Assembly (NCBI GenBank): GCA_016165875.1
Contig: JABBOT010000036.1
Coordinates: 248,001-312,000, forward strand
DNA: 64,000 bases
Direction of reading: 5' to 3'
DNA from: Acanthopleura granulata
Lineage: Eukaryota > Mollusca > Polyplacophora > Chitonida > Chitonidae
Part shown: one piece after another, positions 56,301 to 64,000 of the stretch
Numbering within the stretch: the first letter of the stretch is position 1
Layout of the letters: the number at the start of each line of letters is the position of its first letter
The notes under the pieces: generated by a model
Told to the model about the DNA's origin: nothing
Database searches by the model: none
The model's input: only the letters and a program-made list of their open reading frames with translations
Position numbers and translations under genes: made by a program

Positions 56301-57912
56301 CTGTTCATCTGGGCAATGGCTGTTCATTGGTCCTCGAAGCTCCAAGTGTTAACGACAGTGACATCTTCACGGTCACGTTATTTCTCCGTACAAACACGTT
56401 ATCGTCGGAAGATGTTGAGGTTACCGTCTTTCCGGGTAATAAAGGTAAGATTCTATCATTTGGCATGGACACTCATTATCAGTAGACTTGTGTGGCTCAG
56501 TTGTGAGTCGGTTGACTTCAACCTGCTGACCCAGGATGTGTGAATTCAACATCTGGCCTTAGGCAGGAACTCTCAGGAAATTCAGTCGCGCTCGCATATG
56601 TGACAGGCAATCCGCGTAACAGGCAAAAAGTTTGATGGTCTAACACTGCATGTTACATGTACTGCTGCAGTGTAACTCTGAGACAACTTGTTAGTGTGAG
56701 AGTACAATAATGTAACAATGTAACGAAATGGATGTGTATGTAACAGTAGGGTAGTGTGAGAAGCGAATTTGTCATGGAGTAGCAGTTTGACAGTCTTTAA
56801 CCTACATGTATCCGTGTTAAGCACCTCAGGCAAAATTGCACAGGCAAAATTGCAGTTTATGTGAATCATGTGGTAAAATTCTGATGTCATACATACATGT
56901 TTTATATGTGACACGAACGGCATTTGTCACACACGTGAATGGCATGTGAATCAGGTATGTGTCACGAACGCTATTTACGTAAGGTTTTCATGCGCGGGTT
57001 TTTTAATTTTACATTGAAAAAAGGCTTCATAGGTATTAAGATGCCTATATGTTTATTTCTTAATCCTACGCACAGATATCGTACTTTGTTGATAGGTTAG
57101 AAAACCATGTGTCACGTATGTGAACCACATACCTATATTTCATGTGACACGTATGATCGACATGCCTGCAATATTTGCGTGTGTTTGACGTAGCAGGTCG
57201 GTGTCTGCTTTCTTCCTCAGATGTTAACGCCTCAGGAGTAACCATTGCTGTGGTTGTTCTCGTTGTTGTTCTGCCTATTCTGCTGGTTGTCCTCGTGGCA
57301 GCAGTTCTGGGGGTATACCGGAAGAGGTATGTATAGGACTACACACAAATATCAACACTATAACGGGCAATCCATGATGTGCCTACTTCCACTCGTGAAA
57401 ATGACATTGGCTGTACATGTAGCCAAAGTTTATGAAACTGTTACCCAAATCTCTCATAACTGATTCGCCTATCTCGATGTTCTGTGAGGCATCAGTGAGA
57501 GCATCACTGTTCACTACAAACTCGGATTGTGATGTGTCAGTGTTTTTTTTTAATTATTGCATTTCGATAGCTGTAGAAATTAAAATATATTCTGTTATGA
57601 AATTCAATAAAATTTCTTTGGCAGCTAAATTAAATAAAACTTATTACAAAGTGGGGAAAGAGTTAAATATAGCAATGGTTTAAATTAGCCCCCCCCCCCC
57701 CCAAATATGTGAGACAAAATTAAACCTTCATTCCCCAACCTAGTGTTAAAGCTTCGGATATCATCGGTAGGATTTCTTTTATTTTCTTTAATGTAAATAT
57801 AAGTGTTAACTAATTTATCTGATCATCCAGGCTGTTAGCTTTTCTAAGAAGGAAAACAACCGAGACAGCCACTGGACCACCAGAAGCAGTGCCCTTGAGT
57901 TCAAACGTTTAG
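38198..57912 (+). CDS. Ig-superfamily transmembrane protein gene (5' end not seen)
   Basis: A plus-strand split gene model: two related exons (38198-38344, 38655-38792); phase-0 lysine-rich exons (40984-41070, 41998-42078, 42680-42745, 43447-43527, 44074-44139, 44840-44920); a hydrophobic exon (45638-45707); Ig exons (46389-46757, 51264-51629, 56118-56444); a transmembrane exon (57221-57326); and a tail exon with the stop (57831-57912). Phases agree at every junction. The product would be a cell-surface protein with two or three Ig-like domains outside, one membrane span and a tail of about 30 residues without ITAM or ITIM tyrosines. Whether the 38-45 kb exons belong to the same transcript is not proven. 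Cell adhesion or immune recognition is the natural guess. No orthologue was recognised. Confidence 0.75.
38655..38792 (+). CDS. Ig gene 5' exon, 46 codons, duplicate of the previous
   Basis: The acceptor is atttctcctcag and the donor gtaagt; phase is 0-0. It encodes QFYLSDSGSPVTNPTLEIPE, NCFIPVNGGFPVEDASKW and HSNSLTKP. It shares the single cysteine and proline pattern of the exon at 38,198. Confidence 0.7.
38793..40983. other. Intron-like stretch with a possible LINE remnant
   Basis: No exon of the Ig gene is recognised. On the minus strand, about 39,230-39,330, the frame GEWNKLPGQLRLCVDIALFK resembles the C-terminal motif (WNxLP...FK) of LINE reverse transcriptases, which suggests an old retrotransposon fragment. 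A run of (at) occurs near 40,315-40,332. Confidence 0.4.
40984..41070 (+). CDS. Ig gene lysine-rich exon, 29 codons (type A, divergent)
   Basis: It lies between ttaattag and the donor gtacgt, phase 0-0. It encodes EKEKELRSTAKRENGNITEK and GINGSGLKT. It is a diverged relative of the 27-codon exons downstream (EK.K.LRSA.K..NG pattern). Confidence 0.7.
41103..41383 (-). mobile_element. Dispersed SINE-like element, second family
   Basis: The stretch from gtgagtgagggcttggggtt and taacgtcctacttaacaat to gacccgacccgggcttgaac resembles a second repeat family I know from mollusc genomes. The right end contains a tRNA B-box-like ggttcaagcccgggtc on the minus strand. A likely second copy is at 60,505-60,810. 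Confidence 0.6.
41385..41641 (+). mobile_element. tRNA-derived SINE, near full length
   Basis: It begins near tctgttagcgcgctgtcgca, has the B-box-like gtgagttcaagaccagttca and the body cctgcggatggtcatgggtt, and ends in the tail gtaagacaccaatcaaataa plus an ataaataaata run. It is inserted directly after the second-family element. Confidence 0.88.
41998..42078 (+). CDS. Ig gene type A exon, copy 1 (27 codons)
   Basis: The acceptor is ttacattatacag and the donor gtgcgt; phase is 0-0. It encodes EKDKPLRSASKTKNGKVSHK and GVKGKGQ. It is strongly basic with no hydrophobic core, as in a flexible linker. Confidence 0.72.
42680..42745 (+). CDS. Ig gene type B exon, copy 1 (22 codons)
   Basis: The acceptor is gacattatacag and the donor gtacgt; phase is 0-0. 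It encodes EREKPSLATPSGNLPKIGTK and IT. It shares the E(K/R)EKP start with type A exons. Confidence 0.72.
43447..43527 (+). CDS. Ig gene type A exon, copy 2
   Basis: The acceptor is ttcattatacag and the donor gtgcgt. It encodes EKGKPLRSASKTKNGNVSDK and GVKDKGQ. It differs from copy 1 at five codons (D-G, K-N, H-D, G-D and similar), consistent with duplication followed by some divergence. Confidence 0.72.
44074..44139 (+). CDS. Ig gene type B exon, copy 2
   Basis: It is identical in protein to the exon at 42,680, with the same borders (acattatacag and gtacgt) and phase 0-0. Confidence 0.72.
44840..44920 (+). CDS. Ig gene type A exon, copy 3
   Basis: The acceptor is ttcattatacag and the donor gtgtgt. 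It encodes EKGKPLRSASKTKNGNVSDR and GVKDKGQ, one residue different from copy 2. The repeat unit breaks off shortly after it. Confidence 0.72.
45638..45707 (+). CDS. Ig gene hydrophobic exon (signal-anchor or signal-peptide-like)
   Basis: The acceptor is cacacacttgcag and the donor gtaaga; phase is 0 in, 1 out. It encodes IGFHIAKLWCIPVILLIIL followed by RGSQ. The 12-residue hydrophobic core with one lysine before it and a polar, small-residue end looks like a signal peptide, but no methionine precedes it in this exon. If the upstream lysine-rich exons are joined to it, it would be an internal signal-anchor. A start in an unseen upstream exon is the alternative. Confidence 0.65.
46389..46757 (+). 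CDS. Ig-like domain exon 1, 123 codons, phase 1-1
   Basis: The acceptor is tgtttaattttag and the donor gtaaga. It encodes an Ig-like domain. The B-strand cysteine is in TVIPCSFTTD and the C-strand tryptophan in LQWECIDKD. A non-canonical cysteine precedes the E strand (GRNCTLALPSL), and another follows in NYSCNYLLTVF. Potential N-glycosylation sites include RNTT, QNYS and PNTT. The usual D-x-G-x-Y-x-C of the F strand is absent, so the disulphide arrangement is unusual. Both exon ends are phase 1, typical of shuffled Ig exons. It is duplicated at 51,264. Confidence 0.85.
47293..47440 (+). mobile_element. tRNA-derived SINE, 3' truncated
   Basis: The head ggggtctccgtggctcagtt and ggttagcgcgctatcgcagt and the body gctggcttcctctccggctc are clear. 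The end after ggtctgtccggtttccttgt lacks the usual tail. Confidence 0.85.
50597..50880 (+). repeat. Junction segment copied from the lysine-rich exon region
   Basis: The stretch starting ctaaccgctgtctcatagcc repeats 43,817-44,095 almost exactly, including the splice acceptor and first seven codons of a type B exon (from 50,856). It then breaks into ttaatttttttaataaatta and joins copy 2 of the large duplication. The truncated exon has no donor and is probably dead. Confidence 0.88.
51264..51629 (+). CDS. Ig-like domain exon 2, 122 codons, phase 1-1
   Basis: Same borders and phases as Ig exon 1. The protein differs from it in one loop (NGKHYKDGVTAY there; KGQRYEDVRAY here, one codon shorter) and in a few residues near the end (VQVLITPG versus VQVIIRPG). 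The differences concentrate in the region between the C and E strands, which in many Ig domains faces ligand. That is suggestive, but the sample is too small to call selection. Confidence 0.85.
52165..52315 (+). mobile_element. tRNA-derived SINE, 3' truncated, duplicate copy
   Basis: This is the counterpart of the SINE at 47,293 inside copy 2 of the large duplication, with a few substitutions and a short insertion (ttcttctcatg). Confidence 0.85.
53296..53411 (+). pseudogene. Possible EGF-like exon remnant
   Basis: After the acceptor-like gcctttgtgttacag, in phase 1, the frame reads ESCSPGSNSCHDNTICMFF, which resembles the first half of an EGF-like module (C...NSC...N..C). It then loses the pattern and stops. 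The copy at 48,421 lacks nine bases here. It may be a vestigial exon or chance. Confidence 0.3.
55412..56117 (+). other. Intron between Ig exons 2 and 3
   Basis: Unique sequence follows the large duplication. I see no additional exon. Confidence 0.5.
56118..56444 (+). CDS. Ig-like domain exon 3, 109 codons, phase 1-1
   Basis: The acceptor is ttttgtcatttcag and the donor gtaaga. It encodes an Ig-like domain: NATLPCNYTL (B-strand cysteine), VKLLWTRNG (C-strand tryptophan), then GNGCSLVLEAPSVNDSDIF and VTLFLRTN. As in Ig exons 1 and 2, a cysteine sits at the E strand (GCSLVL) while the F-strand position expected to hold the second cysteine is not cysteine (DSDIFTV). Several N-glycosylation motifs are present (VNIT, KNAT, NYT, VNDS). 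Confidence 0.85.
56445..57220 (+). other. Intron with TGTCAC/GTGACA-rich tract
   Basis: Between about 56,905 and 57,155 the words gtgacac, gtgtcac and cacacgtga recur as imperfect palindromes. No exon is recognised. Confidence 0.45.
57221..57326 (+). CDS. Ig gene transmembrane exon
   Basis: The acceptor is gctttcttcctcag and the donor gtatgt; phase is 1 in, 2 out. After DVNASG it encodes about 26 hydrophobic residues (VTIAVVVLVVVLPILLVVL and so on) and ends in YRKR, a classic stop-transfer charge cluster. It gives type I topology, with the Ig domains outside. Confidence 0.88.
57831..57912 (+). CDS. Ig gene cytoplasmic tail exon with stop
   Basis: The acceptor is tctgatcatccag; phase 2 completes an arginine codon. 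It encodes LLAFLRRKTTETATGPPEAV and PLSSNV and then TAG at 57,910. The tail is short, basic near the membrane, and has no tyrosine, so no ITAM or ITIM signalling is expected. A donor-like gtaagt at 57,926 and an acceptor at about 58,161 suggest a spliced 3' UTR. Confidence 0.85.
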
Positions 57913-58958
57913 GAAGAAGGAAATTGTAAGTGTAAATCATAAAGATTGACTTACATCTGACAAGTGCATGATTTAACGCATTTTTAACATCTGTGTTCTA
58001 TTTTTAACTTTAAACCTTAAAGATGAGAGACAAAGATTTTGTTCATCTCAGAATAAATCTATGAATGGTTTTGGCTGAATGCCGTGTGGCATTATTGAAG
58101 CCACTTAGCACATCATGCACCAGACAGTTGTTTTTCTCACATTAATGTTTCCTTGTTTCCAGCACCCAGGATTCAAGAGACTTCAGACAGGCTTCTACAT
58201 TTAACCAGACTGCTGGCGGAGCTTTGTTTTACAGATACCTGTATATGTATATTAATGCTTAATGTTGAAATGTTTAATGTTTTAAGCTTTCTCTGTCATT
58301 CATGTGGCCCTAGTAAACAATGTATTACTCATTTTCTTACATGTTAACGTTTGGACTCACTGCACTGTTCCTTAATCTTCTAATCCCAAACACTCCAGGC
58401 CTCATAATCATCTCCCCCTGAGAACACTCAACCTAAACACTTCATATGGGTTGGCCGATGAAAGTTTTCTTAAAACTGACAAACAACTGAGGGATCAAAA
58501 TCACTTAGTGAGAGGCTGATGATTCATGACTTACTTACTCTTTCTTTGTGTAACCGCACGCTATAAATTTTTGGAAAAACACACAAAATTATACATGTAT
58601 TTTTTGAAGGAAACTTTGAAACATCTCTTACAATATGATAGCAATCAAGAAGCAAAAAAAAAAAAGAAAAACGGAAAAAGGCCAGCCGAATGAGTAGTTA
58701 ATAATAGCAGGGCGATACCTTCCTGTCGAGGTCCGGATTTAGTTCTGTCAGGCTAGAAGTGCTTGTAAAATAACGAGAAATGTGACGTACAGATTGAGTC
58801 AAGGGTCATATGAACCTACTTCAGCTGTGATCAAATATTTTATATTAAAAGATTGTATTTAGCAAATCTTTGTATCAGTCACAGTGCTAATAATCTGTAC
58901 TAATTTATGTAATTAAGTGATTTATTTATGTAATTGGTGTTGCAATTGGTGTCCGAAA

Positions 58959-59016
58959 TAAATCGGACAGAGCTCGGGGCAAACCCACGACCATCCGCAA
59001 GTTGCTGGCAGATCTG
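58959..59016 (-). mobile_element. SINE fragment
   Basis: The segment cagagctcggggcaaaccca plus cgaccatccgcaagttgctg matches the central part of the tRNA-derived SINE in minus orientation. Confidence 0.6.
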
Positions 59017-59142
59017 AAGTGTAATGAGTCTATTTTGATGATTATGTTTGTCAAATCTGACCTTTTTAATTTTACTTTTGTAATACAAGAAATAAAAACC
59101 TACTGTCAAATAAAAATTGCTTTGAAAAAGTATTTACAGTTT

Positions 59143-59395
59143 TACTTATTTATTTTCCTGATTGGGTTTTACGCCGTACTCAAGGGTGTTTTTCTATGGC
59201 ATCAACCATTAAGAAAGCGCTCACGAAACCCACCACCCACAGGATGCCGCATGGCAGACCTGTCCACGCATGAGCTAAGGGGAAGCCAAAAAAAGCGTAA
59301 GATGAACTCACAGTAACTGCATTATTATACGTGTAAGAGGCTCCAGACTCACTATGCTGCTCTAGCATGCCAACTCCTCGACTACGTCGTCATAT
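59143..59395 (-). mobile_element. tRNA-derived SINE, minus orientation, diverged
   Basis: The tail is cttatttattttcctgattg with ttttacgccgtactcaaggg. The body includes gcagacctgtccacgcatga and the remains of the head lie near ctatgctgctctagcatgcc. Confidence 0.7.
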
Positions 59396-59802
59396 GACTG
59401 AAAAAGTGCTGACCACAACGTAAAAACCGAGCATACCTAAATACATTCGTAGGGAAGCCACAGCAAATTTATTGACTCACTAGCCAACTAAACCGCCTGA
59501 TAAGCCGCCGTAGCGACAGGTATATGTAGAAAAATAGGCAAACTGCAAATAGAATTGGTCAATAATCTGGGCCAATCCTGTGATGTCTGCTGATCTGAGA
59601 AATGTAGTACTCGTGTATTACAAGAAAGTATTGGTCAATCCGTCTCTGGGACATCGTGCCATTGCGTGGCGAATGGTGTCACATTTATACAGATACTTTC
59701 AGGTGTATACACGTATTTGGCGAAATCCACGGGAGAGTCATGATTATCCCGCGTAAATGATATTGCAGCAGTTGGAACAAACTAATACGCTATTAAGCTC
59801 TG

Positions 59803-59905
59803 TTAGGTGGGAAGGTCTGCTAGATTTTCCATGAGCTCTGCCTGGTTCCTGCCTCCATAATGTTGGCCGCCATTGTATTGGTCAAATGGTCCTGAATAGG
59901 GTTTA
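59803..59905 (+). mobile_element. SINE 3' fragment
   Basis: The stretch taggtgggaaggtctgctag through gctctgcctggttcctgcct and ataatgttggccgccattgt matches the SINE body in plus orientation without head. Confidence 0.6.
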
Positions 59906-60504
59906 AAAATAACTAGACACACATACACAGCTCTCTACTTTTTGATTTATTGATTGATTAATTTATTTACTTACTTATTTTTTTTTAACGTTTACGCCTC
60001 ATTTAAATCGGAACTCTTCACATCCTCGGCGGTTTTCACACTGATGCGTAGGGGACAAGGCCCAGTACTTGACCAACATCCTGACCTAATACTGCTGGTG
60101 AACTCACAAGACTTAGATTCGAACTCGCGAATTAACCAGAGAGGACCCCCAAACCAAGGAGAAAGGGTGTGCATGGTAGAATAGCATTGCCGCTCTGCAG
60201 CAGAAGTCAAAACAACAACCCTCCTGGCAACGTCACCCAAAAGACTGCGATGTTGGTTCTGATTTTCGCGAAACCCAGAGTAACATCTACAGCAGGAGTC
60301 ATTCTGGTATGATTGGGAGATTGAGGAGATGAATACCTCAGAAACGTCATCTCTGGCACATTTAACCCTGTTTTAAACATGTTCGAGACATGGCATTCAA
60401 AATAAGAAAATTTTCGTTGGTTACGTTCACGAGATATAAGGCATGTAATGGGGAAAAGTGGGACCGTTTCTGTTCCGGCAGGGCAGCAGAGAATGTGACC
60501 TGAA

Positions 60505-60810
60505 TGGTTTGTTTATTTGCTTCATTAGGGATTAACACCGCGGTAACAATATTTCTCTCTGTAGCAGACTGGAGGAAACGTCAACATATTTTTAGTGCTG
60601 CCTGACTACAATGCCATGCCGAAGTGACCAGAAACGACGACTCTCACAAGCATTCAGATTATAGTGATATCGCGCCCACTTGCACTTGACCCACTTCACT
60701 CATGCTGGGAGCCAAGCGCAGCATGGTACCCCCACTAGTTATTATTAAACTCTTAGGTGTGACTAAATTCGGGATTAAACCCCGACGCTGTATCTACGCC
60801 TGCACAGCAG
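60505..60810 (-). mobile_element. Second-family SINE-like element, diverged copy
   Basis: It shares the layout of the 41,103 element: a start near ttagggattaacaccg, an inner gctgggagccaagcgcagca, and the right end ttcgggattaaaccccgac. It is old and diverged. Confidence 0.45.
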
Positions 60811-61369
60811 CCGATCCAGTGTGACTTGCCAACGAGTTTCTATTTCCGCGACGTTGCAGTGGCTGCCGTGTTGTAGTTGTTGTTGCGTCCAGTGTCCACG
60901 GACGCCTGTTGTCACAGGGTTAAGTGATTACTGATCATGTGATTTGCCAACGCGGACATTATTGTGTCATTTAATAACAATGAGGATGATTTTAATTAAT
61001 ACCATGACTATTTGCGAGATGTACATCTCTATATACTTATCCATGCTTCCACAACCACATATATGTATATGCATGTACATATTCTTTGGAGCACGTGTAT
61101 TAAGCCATACCATTGACGAGCGCGATGAAACTTGTACTGTGCAGTATTGGTGAGTAAACTGATGTATATCTTGTGGCACAAATCCCTATCAAATGACAAG
61201 CATCAAACACTATCTGACGTCAAATCAAAGATATATACGTATGCCTTGCAAATTCTCTGACAATACTTTGATGTTACCATATTGATATTTATTATTTTGA
61301 TACTTCAATGTATTGACTCCTGACTTAATTCATTATTTGATTATTTTTCATAGCAATGCTTCATAATTT

Positions 61370-61805
61370 TGCGAATACTCCACACCACATACAAACATCA
61401 AAGTACACCCACACACTGCAACAACACATACAAATATCAAACTACATCCACACACAGCAACAAGACGCATACACATCAAAATACACGTACATACTGCACA
61501 CCACGCACAAACATCAAACTACACGTACATACTGCAACGGCACACACGACCATTAAACTACACCCACACAGTGCAACCATACCCACAAATATCTAACTAC
61601 ACCCACGCACTGCAACAAACCAAAAACATTACACTATACGCACATACTGCTACAACAACACACAAAGATCAAACTACACCATCATACTGCAACAACACTC
61701 ACAAACATCAAACTAAACCACATACTGCAACACACACAAACATCACACTACACGCACATACAACAACAACACACACAAACATCAAACTGCTCACACATTA
61801 CTTGC
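61370..61805. repeat. Degenerate CA-rich array, unit about 30 bp
   Basis: The motif acaaacatcaaactacac with cacatactgcaacaacaca recurs about fourteen times with much variation. Open frames over it are artefacts of the repeat. Confidence 0.8.
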
Positions 61806-61988
61806 AGAACACAAAGTAACGGTAAAAGTCCATCAATCATCCCACTTAATTCAAGATAAGTTAAGTACGCCTGATGCCGTGAGAAATACCTACCAAGCAA
61901 CTAACTATGAAATGAAATGATAAAACTGTATTCTCGGGTCAGGAGTTCATATTTAAAGGTGCATTATTTCTGTCATTTATCTTTTCAG

Positions 61989-62315
61989 TTTTTATGTTGA
62001 TTCGCGGCTGTCACGGCAACAGTGTTATGGTGAGGGAAGGAGAATCCATAGTTTTGCCATGTGGACATCAGAGTGATGCTCATATGTCTAGCGTGAAATG
62101 GTCAAAGTATCGGAATCTAGACAACTCTTATCACCCAGTTATTACCTCATTTGGCAGAAACAGAGCTGATGTGTATCCACCCTGGGATAAAGCGGACGTC
62201 CAGCTTGTTCATGGGACGTCCCTGAGTATTCCATCAGCTTCTTACCCGCGGGACAACGGCACGTTTCGGTGTGTCATGGGGAGTATGGATCAACGTGTTA
62301 GTGTGGCGGTTCTGG
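61989..62315 (+). CDS. Ig V-like exon of a probable neighbouring paralogue, phase 1-1
   Basis: The acceptor is tttatcttttcag and the donor gtaagg. The exon is 109 codons, the same length and phase as Ig exon 3. It encodes VREGESIVLPCGHQS (B-strand cysteine), SSVKWSKYRN (tryptophan), LSIPSASY and a canonical F-strand DNGTFRCVMG. Unlike the Ig exons of the gene to the left it keeps the standard B-F cysteine pair. It lies 4 kb beyond the stop of that gene, so it probably belongs to a second gene that continues past the window. An in-frame ATG at 61,994 could even start translation, but there is no signal peptide after it. Confidence 0.78.
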
Positions 62316-62965
62316 GTAAGGAAACCTGTCAGCATTCACATTCACATACACAACAGTTGTATATTGAGTGTTGAAGGTTCAGTTTTCGTCTGTTGTACAT
62401 GAAAATCGATACTTTGAGGCGTCAAACACACACTGCGATCTTCACAAATCTCTTAAGTAATAATCCTCCTTAGACCTTTGGTTTTATATAAGAACAATTC
62501 TACATTCTTTTCTTTGATCTATGATTGAGAAAACTTTACACTTGCGTCGTGGTAATAGTTTATTTACTTTCATGTGTATGTCTGACAGTTGTTTAAAGAA
62601 CAGGATGACTTAGCTGTTTAACCAACTTGTATGTTTTGTTTGAATGTAACATTTTGTGTGCTGTTTGTCAAAGATGGAGCGTGATTAATCGCTAATACAG
62701 TCACTGATACAGGTTTGAATATACTACCTCACGTAAAATCGAGGAGCGCGAGAAAATCGCCTTGCCACAGTCGATGTCTAGGTTTATTTTGCTCCAGTTT
62801 TTACCATCTGCACCTTATAGCTGGAATCAGTATTTCATTATTTGTGCACCTACCATATACATTCAGGCGTATTTCTCAGAAATCTACACCCACGCATGGC
62901 TAAGGGAGATATGGCATGTCATATGATTGAGTAGGGCCCGGGGCCAGGAAACTGACTTGATCTAG
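62316..62965. other. Intron-like non-coding stretch
   Basis: It follows the donor of the Ig exon at 62,315. I see no further exon or repeat. Confidence 0.5.
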
Positions 62966-62969
62966 GCAA

Positions 62970-63310
62970 AAACATAGTCTTAAATTTCTGAGATTTTTTT
63001 CTGTTAAGACTGTCACTGAAGACAGGGCCACAAAATTTGCTAAGTAAAATCTTAACTGAGACTAAGCTCAAGTAGATATCTATAGTGACGCTCGTGCCGC
63101 TTGGAAAATAACGGGTAACCAGGGTAGCTCTTCTGTAATGAAGGTGCAAATATTGGTTTGTGTTTACAAACTCACGTGCGGAAGATGACTGTCAAACATT
63201 TTGTCGTCTGTTTCAATGTAATCAAAATGGATGACAGAAAGAGAAAATGCAGTAGGGGAAAGGAAGAGGAAATATTCTTAGTGGAAGAAGTAAGTAGTCA
63301 TGAAAATGTA
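62970..63310 (+). repeat. Dispersed repeat containing the Myb/SANT exon start, copy 2
   Basis: It matches 23,405-23,760 in the same orientation, including agtcttaaatttctgagatt, cttaactgagactaagctca and the start of the ORF (MDDRKRKCSRGKEEEIFLVE). Homology ends near gtagtcatgaaaatgtatga, where the frame also stops. This copy has no complete DNA-binding domain and is a fragment. Confidence 0.8.
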
Positions 63311-63737
63311 TGACATCCGCCATATTTGTTTCCACACTTTCAGACTTAAGGCTGCCCCTGACCAGTCTCAAAAGTTTTGGCCTTAAAACTTGGACTTATG
63401 ACAGAGGCTGCTTTCGTGGCCCGGTCTCAACAAAAGTCTTAGCTTTAGGTTTGAAAACTTAAGTTGTGTGTTGGACTTACAGGTATAAATTTGTATGTTT
63501 TACACAAAGAACACTGACCTTTACTTGGCTCAGTAATTTAGTGCATCCACACGACAGCGGACTCGATACAACAGTGTCGGATCGTGTCAGAAAAGGTATC
63601 TTCACATTTCCTCTATCAGGCGCATACCAAGGTAATCTTTTTATCGGTGTGTCCCGGATGGTTACCTTTTTTGCCGCATTGTCAGTACGTTTCTCCAGAC
63701 GTTCAGGCTTTATTGGCTTACAAACATCATGTGGTGA

Positions 63738-63950
63738 AAACCCCGGTGCTTCTCATTAATGCGATTGCTGTGAGTTCAAACCCAGCTCATGCTGGCTTCC
63801 TCTCTTGCCGTACGCAGGACGGTCTGCCAGCAACTTGTGGATGGTCGTGGTTTTCCACCGGTTTCCTCCCACCGTAGTGCTGGCCACTGACGTATAAGTA
63901 AAACATTGTTGAGTACGGAGTAAAACACTGACCGAAACAAATAAAATCCT
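63738..63950 (+). mobile_element. tRNA-derived SINE
   Basis: The B-box region is gtgagttcaaacccagctca, the body ggtctgccagcaacttgtgg with tttcctcccaccgtagtgct, and the tail gagtacggagtaaaacactg. The first part of the head is diverged or lost. Confidence 0.82.
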
Positions 63951-64000
63951 GTGGCTGTATTTGCCTTGGTGAGGTACAGTATATACATTGTGGCAAAGCC

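Larger units (their letters stand above)
57927..61988. other. 3' UTR/intergenic stretch rich in SINE fragments
   Basis: It contains a probable 3' UTR exon from about 58,162, SINE fragments (58,959; 59,143; 59,803), a second-family element (60,505) and a degenerate CA-rich array (61,370-61,805). No protein-coding exon was recognised. Confidence 0.5.

Overview
The window reads as animal nuclear DNA, most likely from a mollusc or other lophotrochozoan. It is AT-rich and almost all non-coding. Its genes are split into short exons with GT/AG borders. It holds about eleven copies or fragments of a tRNA-headed SINE whose tail I know from mollusc genomes, and many minisatellites with units of about 27 to 67 bp. 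There are no operons or bacterial signals. Every exon model here comes from reading frames, splice borders and phase; none rests on transcript evidence.

Layout. (1) About 5.7-14.7 kb, minus strand: a BNIP2/PRUNE2-type gene encoding a BCH (CRAL-TRIO-like) domain. Five consecutive exons fit in phase, with two alternative last exons. Its 5' exons are not visible. The intron after the 13.7 kb exon contains about 15 tandem copies of that exon's own 3' end plus splice donor. (2) About 16.6-23.3 kb: a GC-rich, gene-dense but broken block. It holds a non-LTR retrotransposon tail and a decayed Polinton/Maverick (adintovirus-like) element with a packaging ATPase, small membrane proteins, an integrase and minus-strand ORFs. 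(3) About 23.4-28.5 kb, plus strand: a Myb/SANT-like gene split by a 1.85 kb array of 35-bp units that runs up to its second exon. (4) About 28.6-30.2 kb: an unassigned, frameshifted, coding-like block with virus-like compactness. (5) About 30.6-32.1 kb, minus strand: a dead PiggyBac transposase. (6) 36.36-37.9 kb: a roughly 66-bp tandem array in which most copies carry CACGTG.

(7) About 38.2-57.9 kb, plus strand: an immunoglobulin-superfamily membrane protein gene. It has two related 46-49-codon exons, a series of short lysine-rich phase-0 exons that has been tandemly amplified, and a short hydrophobic exon. Three Ig exons follow, two of them near-identical products of a large tandem duplication, then a transmembrane exon and a short basic cytoplasmic tail with its stop codon. 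All Ig exons are phase 1-1, so each can be skipped or swapped without breaking frame. (8) 61,989-62,315: another Ig V-like exon, probably the start of a neighbouring paralogue. (9) 62.97-63.31 kb: a second copy of the Myb/SANT exon repeat.

The most unusual items are the array of duplicated exon/donor junctions in the BCH gene, the actively duplicating Ig receptor gene with a displaced cysteine pattern, the array abutting the Myb/SANT acceptor, and the unassigned block at 28.6-30.2 kb.
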